A stretch of 64,000 nucleotides of DNA, from positions 20,082,261-20,146,260 of the forward strand of contig OX155963.1 of assembly GCA_944548615.1 (NCBI GenBank), written 5' to 3'. Positions 9,180 to 20,884 of this stretch are shown piece by piece. Position 1 is the stretch's first letter, and every line of letters begins with the position of its first letter. Source of the DNA: Micropterix aruncella. Lineage: Eukaryota; Arthropoda; Insecta; Lepidoptera; Micropterigidae. The notes beneath the pieces are model-generated. The model was not told the DNA's origin. It searched no databases and worked only from the letters and a program-made list of their open reading frames with translations. Both the position numbers and the translations under genes were made by a program.

Positions 9180-10440
9180 TATTTCGTAAATATTGAAATA
9201 CTCGCTCATTACAACTACAAAAAAACAAGCAAAAATATTTAATTACCGCGCTAATTCCGTTTTTTTTATTTTCGCCAACACGCTTCGACAAGATGCAATA
9301 CTCTTATAAAAAAAAGAAAATCAGTTTTTTAGAACATAATAAATAACAGATGTGTCTGCCAGTATTTATTTTTATTTGGTTCCAAAGATTTGTAACTGAT
9401 TATCCCTTTTTTAGAGTTAATTGCTCTGAAGAATTAAAAAAAAAAATACTTGGAAAAGCTAATTATTTAGTTAGGAAAATGGGTAGTTAATTAAAGAATT
9501 AATTAGGGGCAATAAAAAGAATCCTGCTGTTGCGGTGTCAGCTCATGTGCCCTAGTAGGTTAGCATTCGTATATCATGGCATCCTTGTATATTACCTACT
9601 AAGAAACAGTAAGGTTAGGTGCCCACATGACAAAGGTCAGTCCTAGTTTCCCTGACATGTTATATCCTTTGTCTAAGTGTTACACATATTGTGAGCTGTA
9701 TTTAATCCGCAACACGCGCCGCCACTTTTTCATCACGCTGCTCAGTTTTACATACAACAGTCGAATTGTAAAGGTAAAGAAATGTCAACGTCGTTTTACA
9801 GAACAGACGTTACGCAAACACACTTTCATTCTCGGGATCCGTCTATTTTTCCTGTTTTGTCTCGCGAACGATTTTTAAATTGTTGACAATTCTCCCGTGT
9901 TGACATTGGGCCTGAAATGGCTCGGATATCAGAGCGAGGGAGTTTTTCTACGGTCGTTATATAAATGCCTTTTGTAGCGCGGCGTCGCTCGACGGCTTTG
10001 TTTGCGGTTTTGTTTGTTTTACGCGCCACCTTTCGTGATGCATGCGACACGTAGAGGACAACCGAAACAGATCAGGCGTCAGCAATATAGGTCAATTACT
10101 ATATATTGAGTCGATTGAACGTATTAGTGTGTAGGGCGGCCCAAAAGAAACTTATCGAAATAAAAATATTTTTTTCACAAAATTATAATAATAATGAGAA
10201 GGTATTTATTATAATAGGTTTTTTTATCCAAAATAAACTACAAAAAAGTATAAATGTATTTATTTGGTAATCTCAAGGATAAATAGAAAATAACGATGGT
10301 AAAATTAATAATTCTGATGTATTGTTAATATACTTTACGAAATTTCAGTAATTTAGTAATTTTAATCGTAATGGCAGATTTTTCATTGTCCTTTTGGCAG
10401 TGCCTATAAACATTTTTTTTTGTTATTACAGAAATTTTGC
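9180..10440. other. No gene or repeat recognised
   Basis: AT-rich to about 9600, mixed composition to 10060, then AT-rich again. Short open frames (9627-9878, 9826-10050) carry no recognisable motif. Confidence 0.4.
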
Positions 10441-10445
10441 GGTAA

Positions 10446-10908
10446 GGTAATCATAACTTTTTGCTTATGGTAGTAGTAGTACGAAATAACTTGTCTTGTA
10501 TTATGCAATGTATTGTTGCATAATGCAAGTTGATAAATTATAATATTTGATTCAAATAGTTTTAGGAAAATGATTTATGAGCTTCTAATACCTTAAAAAT
10601 GTGTAGATGTATAAAAATTGACAAGTTCTAAACTCATTATTAAAAAAACTAAGAGGTATTTTGAACTTAGCTTTATTTTAAAAAGTTCTGTAGTTTATAG
10701 CCGTTCCAATAATAGGCTAAGTGTAATAGAAAACATTCAGTATTTGGTCAAAATATTAGATAATAATTTGTCAGGGCTAAACACCCACTTTAATAATGAA
10801 ACCGATTTTTAAAAATGCAGTCAACGCATGCATTAAGAATGTATTGCAGAATACAATAAAGGTTATTTTGTGCTATTACTACCACAACCAAAAAAGTTAT
10901 GACGACTT
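10446..10908. mobile_element. MITE with about 70-bp imperfect terminal inverted repeats
   Basis: The left end reads GGTAATCATAACTTTTTGC, then TATGGTAGTAGTAGTACG. The reverse complement of the right end reads AAGTCGTCATAACTTTTTTG, then TGTGGTAGTAATAGCAC. The similarity runs on through AAATAACNTNTNTTGTATT. The interior is AT-rich and non-coding. No clear target duplication, so the superfamily is unknown. Confidence 0.6.
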
Positions 10909-10929
10909 AAAAGCAAAATTTAATTTTTA

Positions 10930-11354
10930 AATGAATTCCCTGTATATTTCTTGCCGCTCGGCCCAGGATATAAACCTACGATTTTCTTATCATACCCCCT
11001 TTCTGTTTCGTGTAAAGCCCTTCTGAGGAATGCCATTGGCGAGAAAAAGCGGTGGTCGCAATCGATTGCCGCTTGACGGCCGCAAATTTAAATTTAAATT
11101 GGTTACATTTGGCGCGCGCATGGAAGGGCCCTTTGACGGGTCACTGTTTACTTTATCCATTAATCTCGTCCTGCTCCGCCCCAAAATGTGGCCAGGGTGC
11201 GGCCACAGTGGCGAGCGGGAGGGGAGCGGTCGGTTTGCGACAGATCATGTACCTGATGCATTACTACGCCGGAAGAAGACATTAGTGTTTGTGCATCTCG
11301 ACGTCACTATGGCGTCAACACCCACACAATACAGAGTTATATATAAATTATTAG
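10930..11354. other. No gene recognised; GC-rich middle
   Basis: The block 11030-11290 is GC-rich with an open frame of 111 codons in one phase and 77 in another, but neither shows a recognisable domain or typical codon use. Confidence 0.35.
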
Positions 11355-11669
11355 GGGCTCTCTAGACGATCAAGCATGCTTGTCAGGCATCGCGTCGCGG
11401 GCTGGGAAGAGATCGTAAACCGCAGAAAATATGCAAATATTTTTTTTTAATATTTACCAATAATGCCTAATTTTGTAGTTTTATACCAGGGAGTCACGTT
11501 ATTCATCAATCAATTACGTCTAATTAACGTGACTCACTGGTATAAACTACAAAATTAGGCATTTTTGGTAAATATTTTTAAAAAATATTTGCATATTTCT
11601 GTAGTTTACGATCCCTTCCCAGCCCGCGACGCGATGCTTGACAAGCATGCTTGATCGTCTAGAGAGCCC
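11355..11669. mobile_element. Long near-perfect inverted repeat (315 bp)
   Basis: Starts GGGCTCTCTAGACGATCAAG and ends with its reverse complement at 11669. The arms, about 145 bp each, stay nearly identical inward, through GCATGCTTGTCAGGCATCG and GCAAATATTTTTT, to the innermost pair GTCACGTTA / TAACGTGAC around 11492-11540, leaving a loop of about 25 nt. No target duplication is obvious. It is a MITE or foldback element, and a transcript across it would form a long hairpin RNA. Confidence 0.8.
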
Positions 11670-11797
11670 TTTGCGCTTTGACAGTTGTTTTAAAATAAAC
11701 TAGTTAAGTCAGGTATCGTCGTTGCAGAGAGAATACCTCGTATGTCCAAATAAACAATCGTTCTAGGAGACGATTAAAATACTCTTGCTGTCCACCT

Positions 11798-11910
11798 TTA
11801 ACCCGTCGGACGCTAATAGTGCCTATAGGCATTTTGCGTCGTTTGACAGATGCGCGATTAACCGTTTCGGTTGGTCCCCTATATATATTATATAAATATC
11901 TACAGTTTTT
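11798..11910 (+). repeat. TTAA-led repeat fragment related to 14262
   Basis: TTAACCCGTCGGACGC at 11798, followed by TTTGACAGATGCGCG and GTTTCGG-TGG-CCCC, matches the left half of the TTAA-flanked element at 14262-14503. The right end could not be found. Confidence 0.5.
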
Positions 11911-11919
11911 GAAAAAAGT

Positions 11920-12750
11920 ACGACATTTTCAGAAAGTACCAAATTGTTGTCTGGAATTGGACTGTTTAAAATAGTGTTATTTGCTTTATTTTGTACGACT
12001 TTTATGATACATCCAAAAGACCCAAACTCCTACACTGATAGAAATATAACGATGTAATACACGGAAATACGCATGTTTAAACAAGGATACGTATATTACG
12101 GGGACTGTGGTCAATACATATGAATTCACATGACACGTAAGTGTTGGAGTGACGGTAGTTACCGTTTCGCAATGTTAAATCATAATGTAATTTCATTACG
12201 TTGCGACCTTGGGATCTCGTTTCTAACAAGTAGTAGTATACGTACGGTTATAGTCGGCCACATGAATCATGTTGAAACTACATTATACTGTTATATCAGT
12301 ATTAACTGTAAGCAAAATGTTGATACATACAAATATAATCGAGTAACGAAGTTTTAGCAAAATTCCTTGAAATTCAACAAAATTACGATTTAAACATTCT
12401 GTATAAAGCCGTAATAACAAAATGGTAATGTAAGAAGCAATCCGATATTTTTCTCAGTGTAGGCGCCATAGATTGCTACCTCTACGAGTGGAACACGTTG
12501 TTTCAGTAGCTCCATATTATTGCATCCAGTTTCTATTGCTTACCATTCAAATTCTTGCAACTTTCTTGTAAAAAAACCCCCAACATTTTTACATAACGAG
12601 GCGAATGCAAATCCGGGTTGTTTTTAAAACAATTTGCTGTACATTTCCTTCGCTTATCCGAGACAGTGGCAGTACTGTTTGTTTTATATTTACTGTGGAA
12701 GTTCGTTAAAATTTACTGATCTAAGTTTTAATTAAAACTTGGGCATTGAT
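11920..12750. other. No gene or repeat recognised
   Basis: AT-rich sequence. The one longer open frame (12130-12357) has no recognisable motif. Confidence 0.4.
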
Positions 12751-12755
12751 TAATT

Positions 12756-12918
12756 GCAGTGGCTGAGATGCGGGGAGAGGCGTTTGGTCTTCCCACCACA
12801 GACATTAGTGCTGTGACATCACTCGCCCGGTTCTACTCGACAGTATTAGGTATAGGTATGTACGCTAACGAAAGGACGCGTGTTCTACGAACGCCGGTCC
12901 CCGCACCTTAGCCACCGC
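12756..12918. mobile_element. Short MITE, about 163 bp
   Basis: Left end GCAGTGGCTGAGATGCGGGG, then AGAGGCGTT. The reverse complement of the right end is GCGGTGGCTAAGGTGCGGGG, then ACCGGCGTT. The interior is non-coding. No target duplication was recognised. Confidence 0.6.
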
Positions 12919-12954
12919 GTACATTTAGCTCAGTCCCCAACAGTATATTTCCGG

Positions 12955-13630
12955 AATAATCAGACCTTTCATTTGACACTAAACACAATATATTTTTCGA
13001 TATTTTTTTAGGTGCCCTATGACACTCGGGATGACATAACGATTCTAACAATATCACACATTTCCAAATCGGTTTAAGCGTTTAGAAGTTATGATGTAAT
13101 AAAAAATCAGGGTTTCATCATTAATACATACCGGATTTTTTCCGTGTACAATTGCCTAGTTTTATAATTTTCCAAAATCTTCATTGAAATTAATTCGTAA
13201 GAACCAAAAACGGTTTTTAAAAAATTGGTAATATTGTTTGGAGTGTCATATTTAATCACTTTGTATATTTTAGTTTGCTAAATTAATATTCGAATATTTC
13301 ACTTCGTTACTAGGCCTACCGGATCTATTCCTGACAGCCGCGAAAAGAAAAAACAAAAAATATAAACTGCCAAATGATGAATGTCAACACGCACCGCGTT
13401 CCGGCGATTTATATTAAAGACACTGATTTCTCCTTATATGAGGGCAAGGGGTCGCGGCACGTACCCTATGACACTCGGGGGGATAAAACGATTCTAACAA
13501 TACGGTTTAAGCGACACACTTCTAAATCAGTTCAAGCGTTTAGAAGTTATGGTGATATAAAGAAACGGAAAACATACATAGATAAATCCTGAACACATAA
13601 CACTCCTTTTGGGGAGTCGTGTCAAAAGCG
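12955..13630 (+). repeat. Family B interspersed repeat, copy B2
   Basis: Lacks the first part of B1 and starts near 'ACACTAAACACAATATA'. The internal block occurs twice (about 13015-13105 and 13468-13562), and the copy ends in ACACTCCTTTTGGGGAGTCG. Short open frames here follow the repeat and are not genes. Confidence 0.65.
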
Positions 13631-13639
13631 CGCTGCCTT

Positions 13640-14104
13640 CCGTGGAATGTTTAATGACGAATAAAATTTCCAGTAATGTCGCTTCACTAGGTACTACGCT
13701 CTTACTCACAGTTAACACTCACAAGTTGAAAATAATATGAACTTGAATGAATGCATGTATGAATTAAACCAACCCTGGCAGGAGCGCGCTGCTCAGACGG
13801 TAAGCCGAATAGAGCAGGGGGCACCTTTTTAAGGCTGAGAGAGCATTTGCCTTTATGGATGGGAGGAAAAGGTAAATCAATCGACCTTTATAATAGCAAC
13901 GTACATCCGATATAGAAAAGTGGTAGGATGAGGGTCTAGAAATGTGAGGGCAGTAATAGTATTAAATGTCTCTGTATATAATAGCCACTTATGTCATCCA
14001 TTATATTTAGTATATTCTTTTTTTTTGTCTTGACTTTTGTTTGTTATAACCGCTGTTATTCGGTATCGACTGTAATATGACAGGCGATTGTGTAACATTT
14101 CCGA
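13640..14104. other. No gene recognised
   Basis: Mixed sequence. The stretch 13770-13880 is somewhat GC-rich; no structure was found. Confidence 0.35.
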
Positions 14105-14232
14105 AACGTCCGCTGCTACAAAATTCACGTGGTAAAATCCGTTTTTGTCTTATTTATAATATAAAACATCCGCGAGAAGCTACGATTTCATAGTACCTAT
14201 AGCGACAATTATAAATTACTGGTACCAGCTAC
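14105..14232 (+). repeat. Direct duplication, left copy (about 125 bp)
   Basis: Contains CACGTGGTAAAATCCG, then TCTTATTTATAATATAAAAC and TAAATTACTGGTACCAG. The same sequence with few changes recurs at 14577-14697 in the same orientation. Confidence 0.75.
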
Positions 14233-14261
14233 GTGTAAATATCTTCATTGACTCGTAACGG

Positions 14262-14503
14262 TTAACCCGTCGGACGCCGACAGTATCCGGGCACTTTACG
14301 TTGTTTGACAGATCCGCGTGTAACTGTTTCGGCCGGCCCCCATATGTATTATACAAATATATAATATACATGACTAACAAGATTTATTTACTAGGTAACA
14401 AGAGGGAATTCATGAAAAACGATATTGTTAGTATTTATTCACAAAAACGACCAAAAAGTTGCGGCGAGGTTTTTCGAGCGAAGCCTTGCTTCCGAGCGGT
14501 TAA
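14262..14503. mobile_element. Putative piggyBac-type MITE between TTAA sites
   Basis: TTAA at 14262-14265 and again at 14500-14503 flanks 234 bp. Left end TTAACCCGTCGGACGCC; reverse complement of the right end TTAACCGCTCGGAAGCA, 13 of 17 alike. TTAA targets and ends starting CC fit piggyBac-type elements. There is no transposase. A left-end fragment of the same family is at 11798. The interior ORF (14301-14510) is not convincing. Confidence 0.5.
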
Positions 14504-14525
14504 GTATTAAGATGCGCCGTTATTT

Positions 14526-14575
14526 AGGATAGGCTTTAATAAGACAGACGTTTAGGATAGGCTTTAATAAGAAAC
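14526..14575 (+). repeat. Short tandem repeat, two units
   Basis: TTAGGATAGGCTTTAATAAG is repeated after about 28 bp. Confidence 0.8.
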
Positions 14576-14576
14576 G

Positions 14577-14697
14577 CGGGCTGCTAAAAACTTCACGTGG
14601 TAAAATCCATATTCGTCTTATTTATAATGTAAAACATTCGCGAGAGGCTTCGATTTCATAGCACCTATAGCGGAGATTATAAATTATTGGTACCAGG
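14577..14697 (+). repeat. Direct duplication, right copy (about 125 bp)
   Basis: Second copy of 14105-14232, lying to the right of the TTAA element; the two copies bracket that element. Confidence 0.75.
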
Positions 14698-14699
14698 TA

Positions 14700-16985
14700 A
14701 GCGAGCAAGCGAGAGATAGATTTGTCTGGAGACGGCGCGCGGCGGTTACGAAGTGTCTTAAGTATGATATATAAGTTATCGCTTAGCCAGGCGGCTAGCG
14801 CCGAGGCGAAGGTGGCGATCGGCAGTCCGGTCATCGCGCAGACCTGTACAATGTATATTTGCAGTATATAAGTAGATAGCGTACACATCTTACATGCATT
14901 CGAGGCGACCTAAAATCCCCACGCTTAACGAGTAGCTCAGTTCGTTCCGGTCACATGTCAGGCTATCCCTAAAGCTCCAAAAATCGTATACGATACAATA
15001 GGCGTGTCGCGTGATGACATGCAATTATTCATAATGATAAATAACGAAGGACGTTAACAATCCTCTCTACGCCAGCCATTAATTATTCAACGAATAATCT
15101 GAGCGAAGGACGATTACGAACGGATTACAAGCGCGGTAGGTACAAGTTACAAATAAGCCTATTAACTGAGTTACTTAGCCTTACGTACGTCAGAATTAGG
15201 TCTGGATTGTCAGGAAAATATATTGCCTAATTATAATAAAAGAGTGCATCATTATTAAGCTTAAGCTAAAAATAAATTTTCATGAAAAACATGTTTTGTT
15301 TAGCTTTCTAAACCAGGCTCCCTTTACCTTTAACAAGAATCGGTCAGCATGGTGGTTTCAGAGTCGGCCAAGCAAAGCGATCGCTACTGCCAGGTGCGAG
15401 TGTCGAAAGAGGGGAATATGCCAATCGCGGGTTCCTTGTTACAGAAACTACCATATATCCGACGAGATTGCGGCTGTTTTGCGTAGCTATTGTGAATTAT
15501 TCTATATAATGCGAAATATAAATGTAGATGAAAATGGAAAATTAATAAAACCCACGATTCAAAATAATGCTCGTTTACTATTGATTTGCAAATTTGGTAA
15601 AGTAGGAGTCTCAAGCCATTTTATCCCCCATTCTAGTACTGGATCTAATATTGAAAGAAGTTATGAGGAACCGCATATGTCTCGCAGACCAGCGAGTAAG
15701 AAATGGAGAATGTTAGGTGTACGCATCCTGCCATTATAAAGCCATATCACTTGATTGTACGTATTTCATGCGCTCTTTCTGAATATTTTTGTATTGCAGA
15801 TATCTTTTGTAGTCTTGAAAGGACTAATGACGCACTACAGTGCGTTTTTATTATTAGACGATATACAACTTATTATAATCAAACGTGCAACCTCCGCGTA
15901 CAGGATCAAAGAGCTGGGAGTGAAAGCGGAGCAGGCGACTGAAGCGTTAGGAAATTATACCATTAGTCGGCGAAAAATAGGAAAGCAAAAAATCGTGCCA
16001 AGAGCCCAGCGTCGCAGAGGAGGAGTAATTGGAAGCCATCGCGAGCGAAGCGACGACGAGAGCAAAGTAAAAAGGAAAATTATTAACATACTTAAATTTA
16101 CGTATAAAAATAATAACACGTAATCAGCCAATTTTACGCCGATAATATGATAATCATACTTACGTTGATAACAAAATTGCGCAGAACCACTCACCTGAAA
16201 CAATAGAAAATTAAATCATTTTATTATTTTTAATAATTGCAATTAATTAACATTTCAGCATATACAAGCTACATGTACTGTCGCACTACTAAACACATAA
16301 CAAACATTCAAATACCAGCGTTTACACACAATCGCACGCCATCATTCCTCCTATTGACTTCATCGTTAGCATACCCCTTCAAAATAGCTATAAGGCGACA
16401 GGCCCATTAAATTTTTCATTCTCAAAATTTTGTGGTTACTCAATCGGCTTTAGTAATCTCTTTTCATAAAATGTTTTTTCTTTGTTGTGCAGTCAGCGAA
16501 AAAATGAGAAATACAATAATCCAGAAACGGAAAACTGCTAGAATTTATTTATTTAATAATTTCGGAAAGCATACAGCTCCTACAATAATCTAGCATATTA
16601 TACACAGAAAAAAACATTCGGCCCATAATTATCGTTTCTTGCAATAGCATATTTAAATTATAAAATACTCATTCAAATCAAATATTAAGTATATCAATCG
16701 AAAGTCACTGAGAAAGGCAGAGAATTGGAAGTAATTAGGATGAAGGAGTTCGACGATAGTATATGAATATATAGATATATAATACAGATCCGTCGTATAC
16801 AGAATATATTCACCGAGTTTTTTATTAGTGACATCCTTGTAGTGGGTGAATCAGTATGAGCACGTAAACAACTTCTAATTTTAAAAAAATGGAAAAAAAT
16901 ATATTTTTTTAAAAATAGTAACGTTTAGGCATTGTTTTATATTACTAATGTTTTTCTTAACTGGTTTACTTAATGTAACAATTTT
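14700..16985. other. No gene recognised
   Basis: A long interval with no confident feature. The largest open frames (15296-15739, 147 codons; 15755-16123, 122 codons) have no recognisable domains and overlap in competing phases. AATTTATTTATTTAATAATT (about 16541) could be a LINE tail. This may be unique host sequence. Confidence 0.4.
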
Positions 16986-16989
16986 ACAA

Positions 16990-17385
16990 GTGTCATCTAG
17001 AACGGGCGAACCCGTCACACCAGGAGGTTATAACGATACATGATTGTTATTTCAACGTGAAGTGAGTGTAGATACTTAGGGTCAACACAGTACATTAATC
17101 TGGCTAAGCCACACGGCCAGAAGCCAACGCTTTACGCGAGACACTGAGAACCACCCAGCGGACCCACTCGTCCCTGATAACCAGTTATGGCCGTAATTTC
17201 CCGTCCTCCCGACTGGTTACGGGTTCGAGGTCGCTTGCGCGGTCCTATACCTAATGTAAGGTTGAATTTACCGCGGACCATGGCGTCCTCTGCCCGTCTC
17301 TGAAACAGGATCGGGTGGCCAATTGTTCGTTTCAAGAGCGGCTGCCAATAGGTCAACAACCACCCCCGCTCTATAGGAGACTTAA
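16990..17385 (+). repeat. Family A interspersed repeat, copy A2 (5' half)
   Basis: Begins at AACGGGCGAACCCGTCAC (about 17001), contains ACGGGTTCGAGGTCGCTTGC (about 17219) and the ATCGGGTGGCC block, and ends at CCACCCCCGCTCTATAGGAG. The 3' half is missing. Confidence 0.75.
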
Positions 17386-17499
17386 CAAAAAGCGATACTC
17401 TTAATGTCAGTAAAGAACGAAAATTGAAAAGAGTGCAACAATACCCAACAGGAGACCATAACTTGGATGAAATTTGCCAGCTTCCGAACCCACCCATAC

Positions 17500-17945
17500 T
17501 GACCTACATTTGTTAAATGATGCAATGACGAGATATCAAATCAGCAGATTGCAATCTGAGAGAATCACACGCCAGTCGCGCGTCGGAGCTGACACGCAAT
17601 TTTTTTTCACCCTGAGATTAGTCGCAAATACCTGGGGACGTAACAATCGATTGATCTAGTTACTGCCTAGCAGAGATCTACTTCAAACAGAGAGGGCTAT
17701 ACTTAAATTTGAATATTTTAGATTATTTTATTACCATTATAATTTTTTGATTGATTTTTTATTTGTAATTTGTATTTCTGATTTTTGTATTTTGATAATT
17801 TTATTCATGTTGTTTTTTATGTTAGTTTTATCCTTAATAAATGTGATTTCTTACTTTCGAACTCTCTTTGAATTCTTAATATTTTTCTAGTTTCTTATAT
17901 TATTGATATCTAATTACCAATTTTTTGTGTTTTTTTCATTATTTC
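17500..17945. other. No gene recognised
   Basis: AT-rich, T-rich on the plus strand from 17700. Perhaps LINE 3' UTR, but without coding remains. Confidence 0.35.
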
Positions 17946-18115
17946 AGTTTTTATTTTTATTTTATTTTATTCGGGAAACAGACAGTACAAAAAACATATT
18001 TACAAACATAAACCATTTATATGGTTTATTTTTGTAAGTATGTTTTTTGTTTGTAAGTATGTTTGTAAGTATGTTTTTTGTTTATCAAAATATAACAAAC
18101 ATAAACCATTTATAT
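17946..18115 (-). mobile_element. LINE 3' end with (AAAAT)n tail, plus local repeats
   Basis: TTTTATTTTATTTTATTCGG at 17957 matches the junction at 62810-62832 (TTTTATTTTATTCGGTTAAC), where it is the tail of a LINE with RT coding remains. Next to it, ACAAACATAAACCATTTATA occurs twice (18002, 18101) with GTAAGTATGTTTTTTG repeats between. Confidence 0.5.
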
Positions 18116-18159
18116 GTTTCCACCTATTAAACGGTCATATAGTACGTTATTCTATATAT

Positions 18160-18348
18160 ATATTTGTCTAGTTTTTTATATTTTTGTTATTGAATTTCTG
18201 AATTTGCATGTTTTTTAATTAACAAGATGTTTTATAGACTTTTTTATAATGAGATGTGTAATTGTAAATGTACTTTTTTGTAATATTGGAAATGTAATTT
18301 ATATACCCAGATCGGGTTTTTGAAAATAAATTCTTACTTACTTACTTA
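18160..18348 (+). mobile_element. LINE 3' UTR with (TTAC)n tail
   Basis: AT-rich sequence ending in GAAAATAAATTC followed by TTAC units at 18333-18348, the form of a LINE 3' end with a 4-bp repeat tail. No coding part. Confidence 0.4.
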
Positions 18349-18379
18349 TACGAAATACTTTTGGAAAGACTTTTCCATG

Positions 18380-18679
18380 CACTAGAACAGTGTTTCCCAA
18401 GTACTGGTACGCGTACCCCCAGGGTTACGCGTAGTTGCATCAAAGGGCTACGCATGGCAATCTCTTGACTGAGTTGTTTCATAGTTGTGCAAAGAAAAAC
18501 GTGCACAGTTGTCACAATAAACTGATTTTCACCGTCATCAACTCTATTTCGATGGTACTAAATGTTAAAAAAACTGATTTCATTTTATATTTATCATTCT
18601 TGCAATAAGGAGTATGCAAGTTTGATGCCTTTCATGAAGTGGTACACAGAAAAAACTGATGGGAACCACTGCACTAGAA
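18380..18679. mobile_element. Non-autonomous hAT MITE with 8-bp target duplication
   Basis: The element is 18388-18671 (284 bp). The left end CAGTGTTTCCC and right end GGGAACCACTG are inverted repeats (10 of 11). The 8-bp direct repeat CACTAGAA flanks it exactly at 18380-18387 and 18672-18679. An 8-bp duplication with CAGTG ends is typical of the hAT superfamily. The subterminal TACGCGTACCCCCAGGGTTACGCG region forms a short hairpin. No transposase. Confidence 0.88.
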
Positions 18680-18784
18680 TAACTGATTTACGAATAATTT
18701 CGACACCAGCACATAGAATAACTGTTCTGCTCAACATTTTCAAACGAAATGAACTAGTCGCATGCGATATTTATCAACTGTGAA

Positions 18785-19255
18785 AATGGTGTGGTTGTAC
18801 GGTTTTGTGAGGCGATTTGCTTGTTAACTATTCGAGCGCCAAAAATCGTAAGATGTACACCCGGCATAAGCAAATGGCCTGCCGGCGTTCGGGCGTGAAG
18901 TGCCGCTACGTGTGAATAGTCAATGAAATATTTTTTCCTCGTCTCCCCTACTAGAGGAACTTATAAACGACTTAGCCGATCGGCAAACATTTCGAAAGGC
19001 GTCACGGCCGGCAATCAATAAACTTTTTATATTGGCACACTTAGCAGTGCCGCGCCAAGTTTCAATAGTTAGCACACTCGTATATATAGGCGCAAAGCTG
19101 CGCCGTTGGATAACCGTCTATCGGTAGGTATATTCTTCACTTACCGAATAAGCGCAAGTTAGCACTTGTCCACGGCACGGTTTTTTCTCCGTACACCGTA
19201 CAATGGTAGGAAAAACGTGAGCTCATGTCCACGACACGGCTTTTCACCGTACGAT
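18785..19255. other. No gene recognised; isolated TATA-like motif
   Basis: Mixed composition. GTATATATAGGCGC at about 19079 resembles a core promoter TATA box, but no transcript-like frame follows before the family A copy. GTCCACGGCACGG / GTCCACGACACGG is repeated at 19169 and 19228. Confidence 0.3.
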
Positions 19256-19960
19256 GCGTTAGGTAGAACTAGAGCTTTAAACTACAACGGGCGAAGTTTT
19301 AACGATATTAGATCGTTCTGTCTCCCGTGAGGTGAGCGCAGAAGACTTGGGACGACAAACAATCCACTGTCTAGATTCCCCCATCTGCCCGTCAGATGCC
19401 AACGCCGTACGGCGAGGCTCCGGGACAGGTACTAAGCTGGCAGCCTCGCCCCCTGACTAGCAGTTTGAAAGGATATCTCCGACTGGAATTAATCTTCAGG
19501 ATACCTCCTACCTCCTGACTGGTTCCAGGATCGAGGTCGCTTGCGCGATCCTCTCCGTTATGAAGCTGTGATACGGTGTCTACCGAATCTATCGCAGACC
19601 ACGGCATCCTTTGCCCGGCTTATTCACCCGGGATCGGGTGGCCGAATGGTCGTTTCAAGAGCAGTTTCCATAAGGTTTATAACCACTCATGATCTATAGG
19701 AAACAGTTCACAGACTCCCCCGGCTTTTAGTCGGAATGTACAATCGATTGGCTGACGCTGATCGGTGCGCAAACCGTCCAGAAGCGCCCGAAGGTTAAGT
19801 TCTAGGAAAGACTGGCCCGCAGGCCAGCGTCCTACCCTGGCTCTCCCTTCTGCGCGGAGGCCGCCGGATAGGTGTTGACCCGAGAGTATGACCGACCCTG
19901 AACACATGGGTCTTCGTGGCCAAACTGCAACAGAGCCCATTAGCTCCCACGCGTTAGGTA
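19256..19960 (+). repeat. Family A interspersed repeat, copy A3, with 10-bp target duplication
   Basis: The element is 19266-19950 (685 bp), flanked by GCGTTAGGTA at 19256-19265 and 19951-19960. Starts GAACTAGAGC, then ACTACAACGGGCGA; ends GAGCCCATTAGCTCCCAC. The A central block ATCGAGGTCGCTTGCGCG lies near 19530. No terminal inverted repeats and no A-tail. ORFs on the minus strand (19392-19607, 19677-19985) follow the repeat and are not genes. Confidence 0.82.
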
Positions 19961-20139
19961 CATCAATTTTGTAAACAGCATTCAAGATAACGAAATAATT
20001 GTACGCCGTGAAAACAAAATCTCATAAGCTGCCATACAACCCCCCTATTCCAACTCCCCCCCCCTCTCACCGTATTTAGGCAGTGAAAAAAGTTGAATTC
20101 ACTGGTGTCATCACATGGGATGTCATCATGGTGATGACT

Positions 20140-20200
20140 GTCCATTCAGATTCCAGTTCAGTTCAGTCCATTCACATTCCAGTTCAGTTCAGTCCATTCA
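20140..20200 (+). repeat. 26-bp tandem repeat, 2.3 units
   Basis: Units at 20140-20165 and 20166-20191, starting GTCCATTCAGATTCCAG, with a partial third. Confidence 0.9.
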
Positions 20201-20204
20201 TTAA

Positions 20205-20880
20205 ATATATATGGTCATTTTATTATATGTTATTTTATTGTTTCTCGCAAAGCAGCATTTTTCTTTTTTATTTTTTAACCTAGTTTTCTGGCATAGCTCG
20301 GTTGATGTATACCGTGGAGGAATACCTAAGGGGGTATATTTTCTGCCCAGCGTCCAAATAGTATTTTGAAGGCAAATCGCCCGTATTGGCAGCCTTTTGA
20401 TAAGCGATATGCTGTTTTCCATGTCAAACGGACAACTGAATGAAGGAAACGACAACAAATGCTTGTAGGGCAAATATAGATCGGTTACTTATCCTGACGG
20501 TTTACCCATGCAAAGTAAGCGCAGGAAATTTTTATACGAATATTCGTCTCAAATTTTAAAATAACCAAAGGTGACCGAGTTGAAGTGATTTGATAAACGA
20601 TAAATAAATTGGAATAAGTGAGTTGTAGCAGCTGCACTAAAATGGCCTTTGCAAGTTAACCTTATGACCTCGTCTGAAAATACCACTGTCCACTAAATTA
20701 TTCATACAAACTGCCTGACTCCATGAGAATGTATATAAACATAACTGTTAAACGTTAAACGTTGAACAAAAAATATAGAAGCGTAATTAAAACAAATCAT
20801 CTTCAGGTGACTCTTGATCCATTTAAAAAAAATATTATTCATTTGATAGGCTTTATCTGTATAATGATGCCGTGCAGCTG
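20205..20880. other. No gene recognised
   Basis: The minus-strand frame 20201-20473 (90 codons) is the only longer frame and has no domain I recognise. Confidence 0.35.
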
Positions 20881-20884
20881 TCTT

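Noticed and set aside
15296..16123. Open frames of 147 and 122 codons
   Set aside because: No recognised motif, competing phases, no start context or splice model that I can support.
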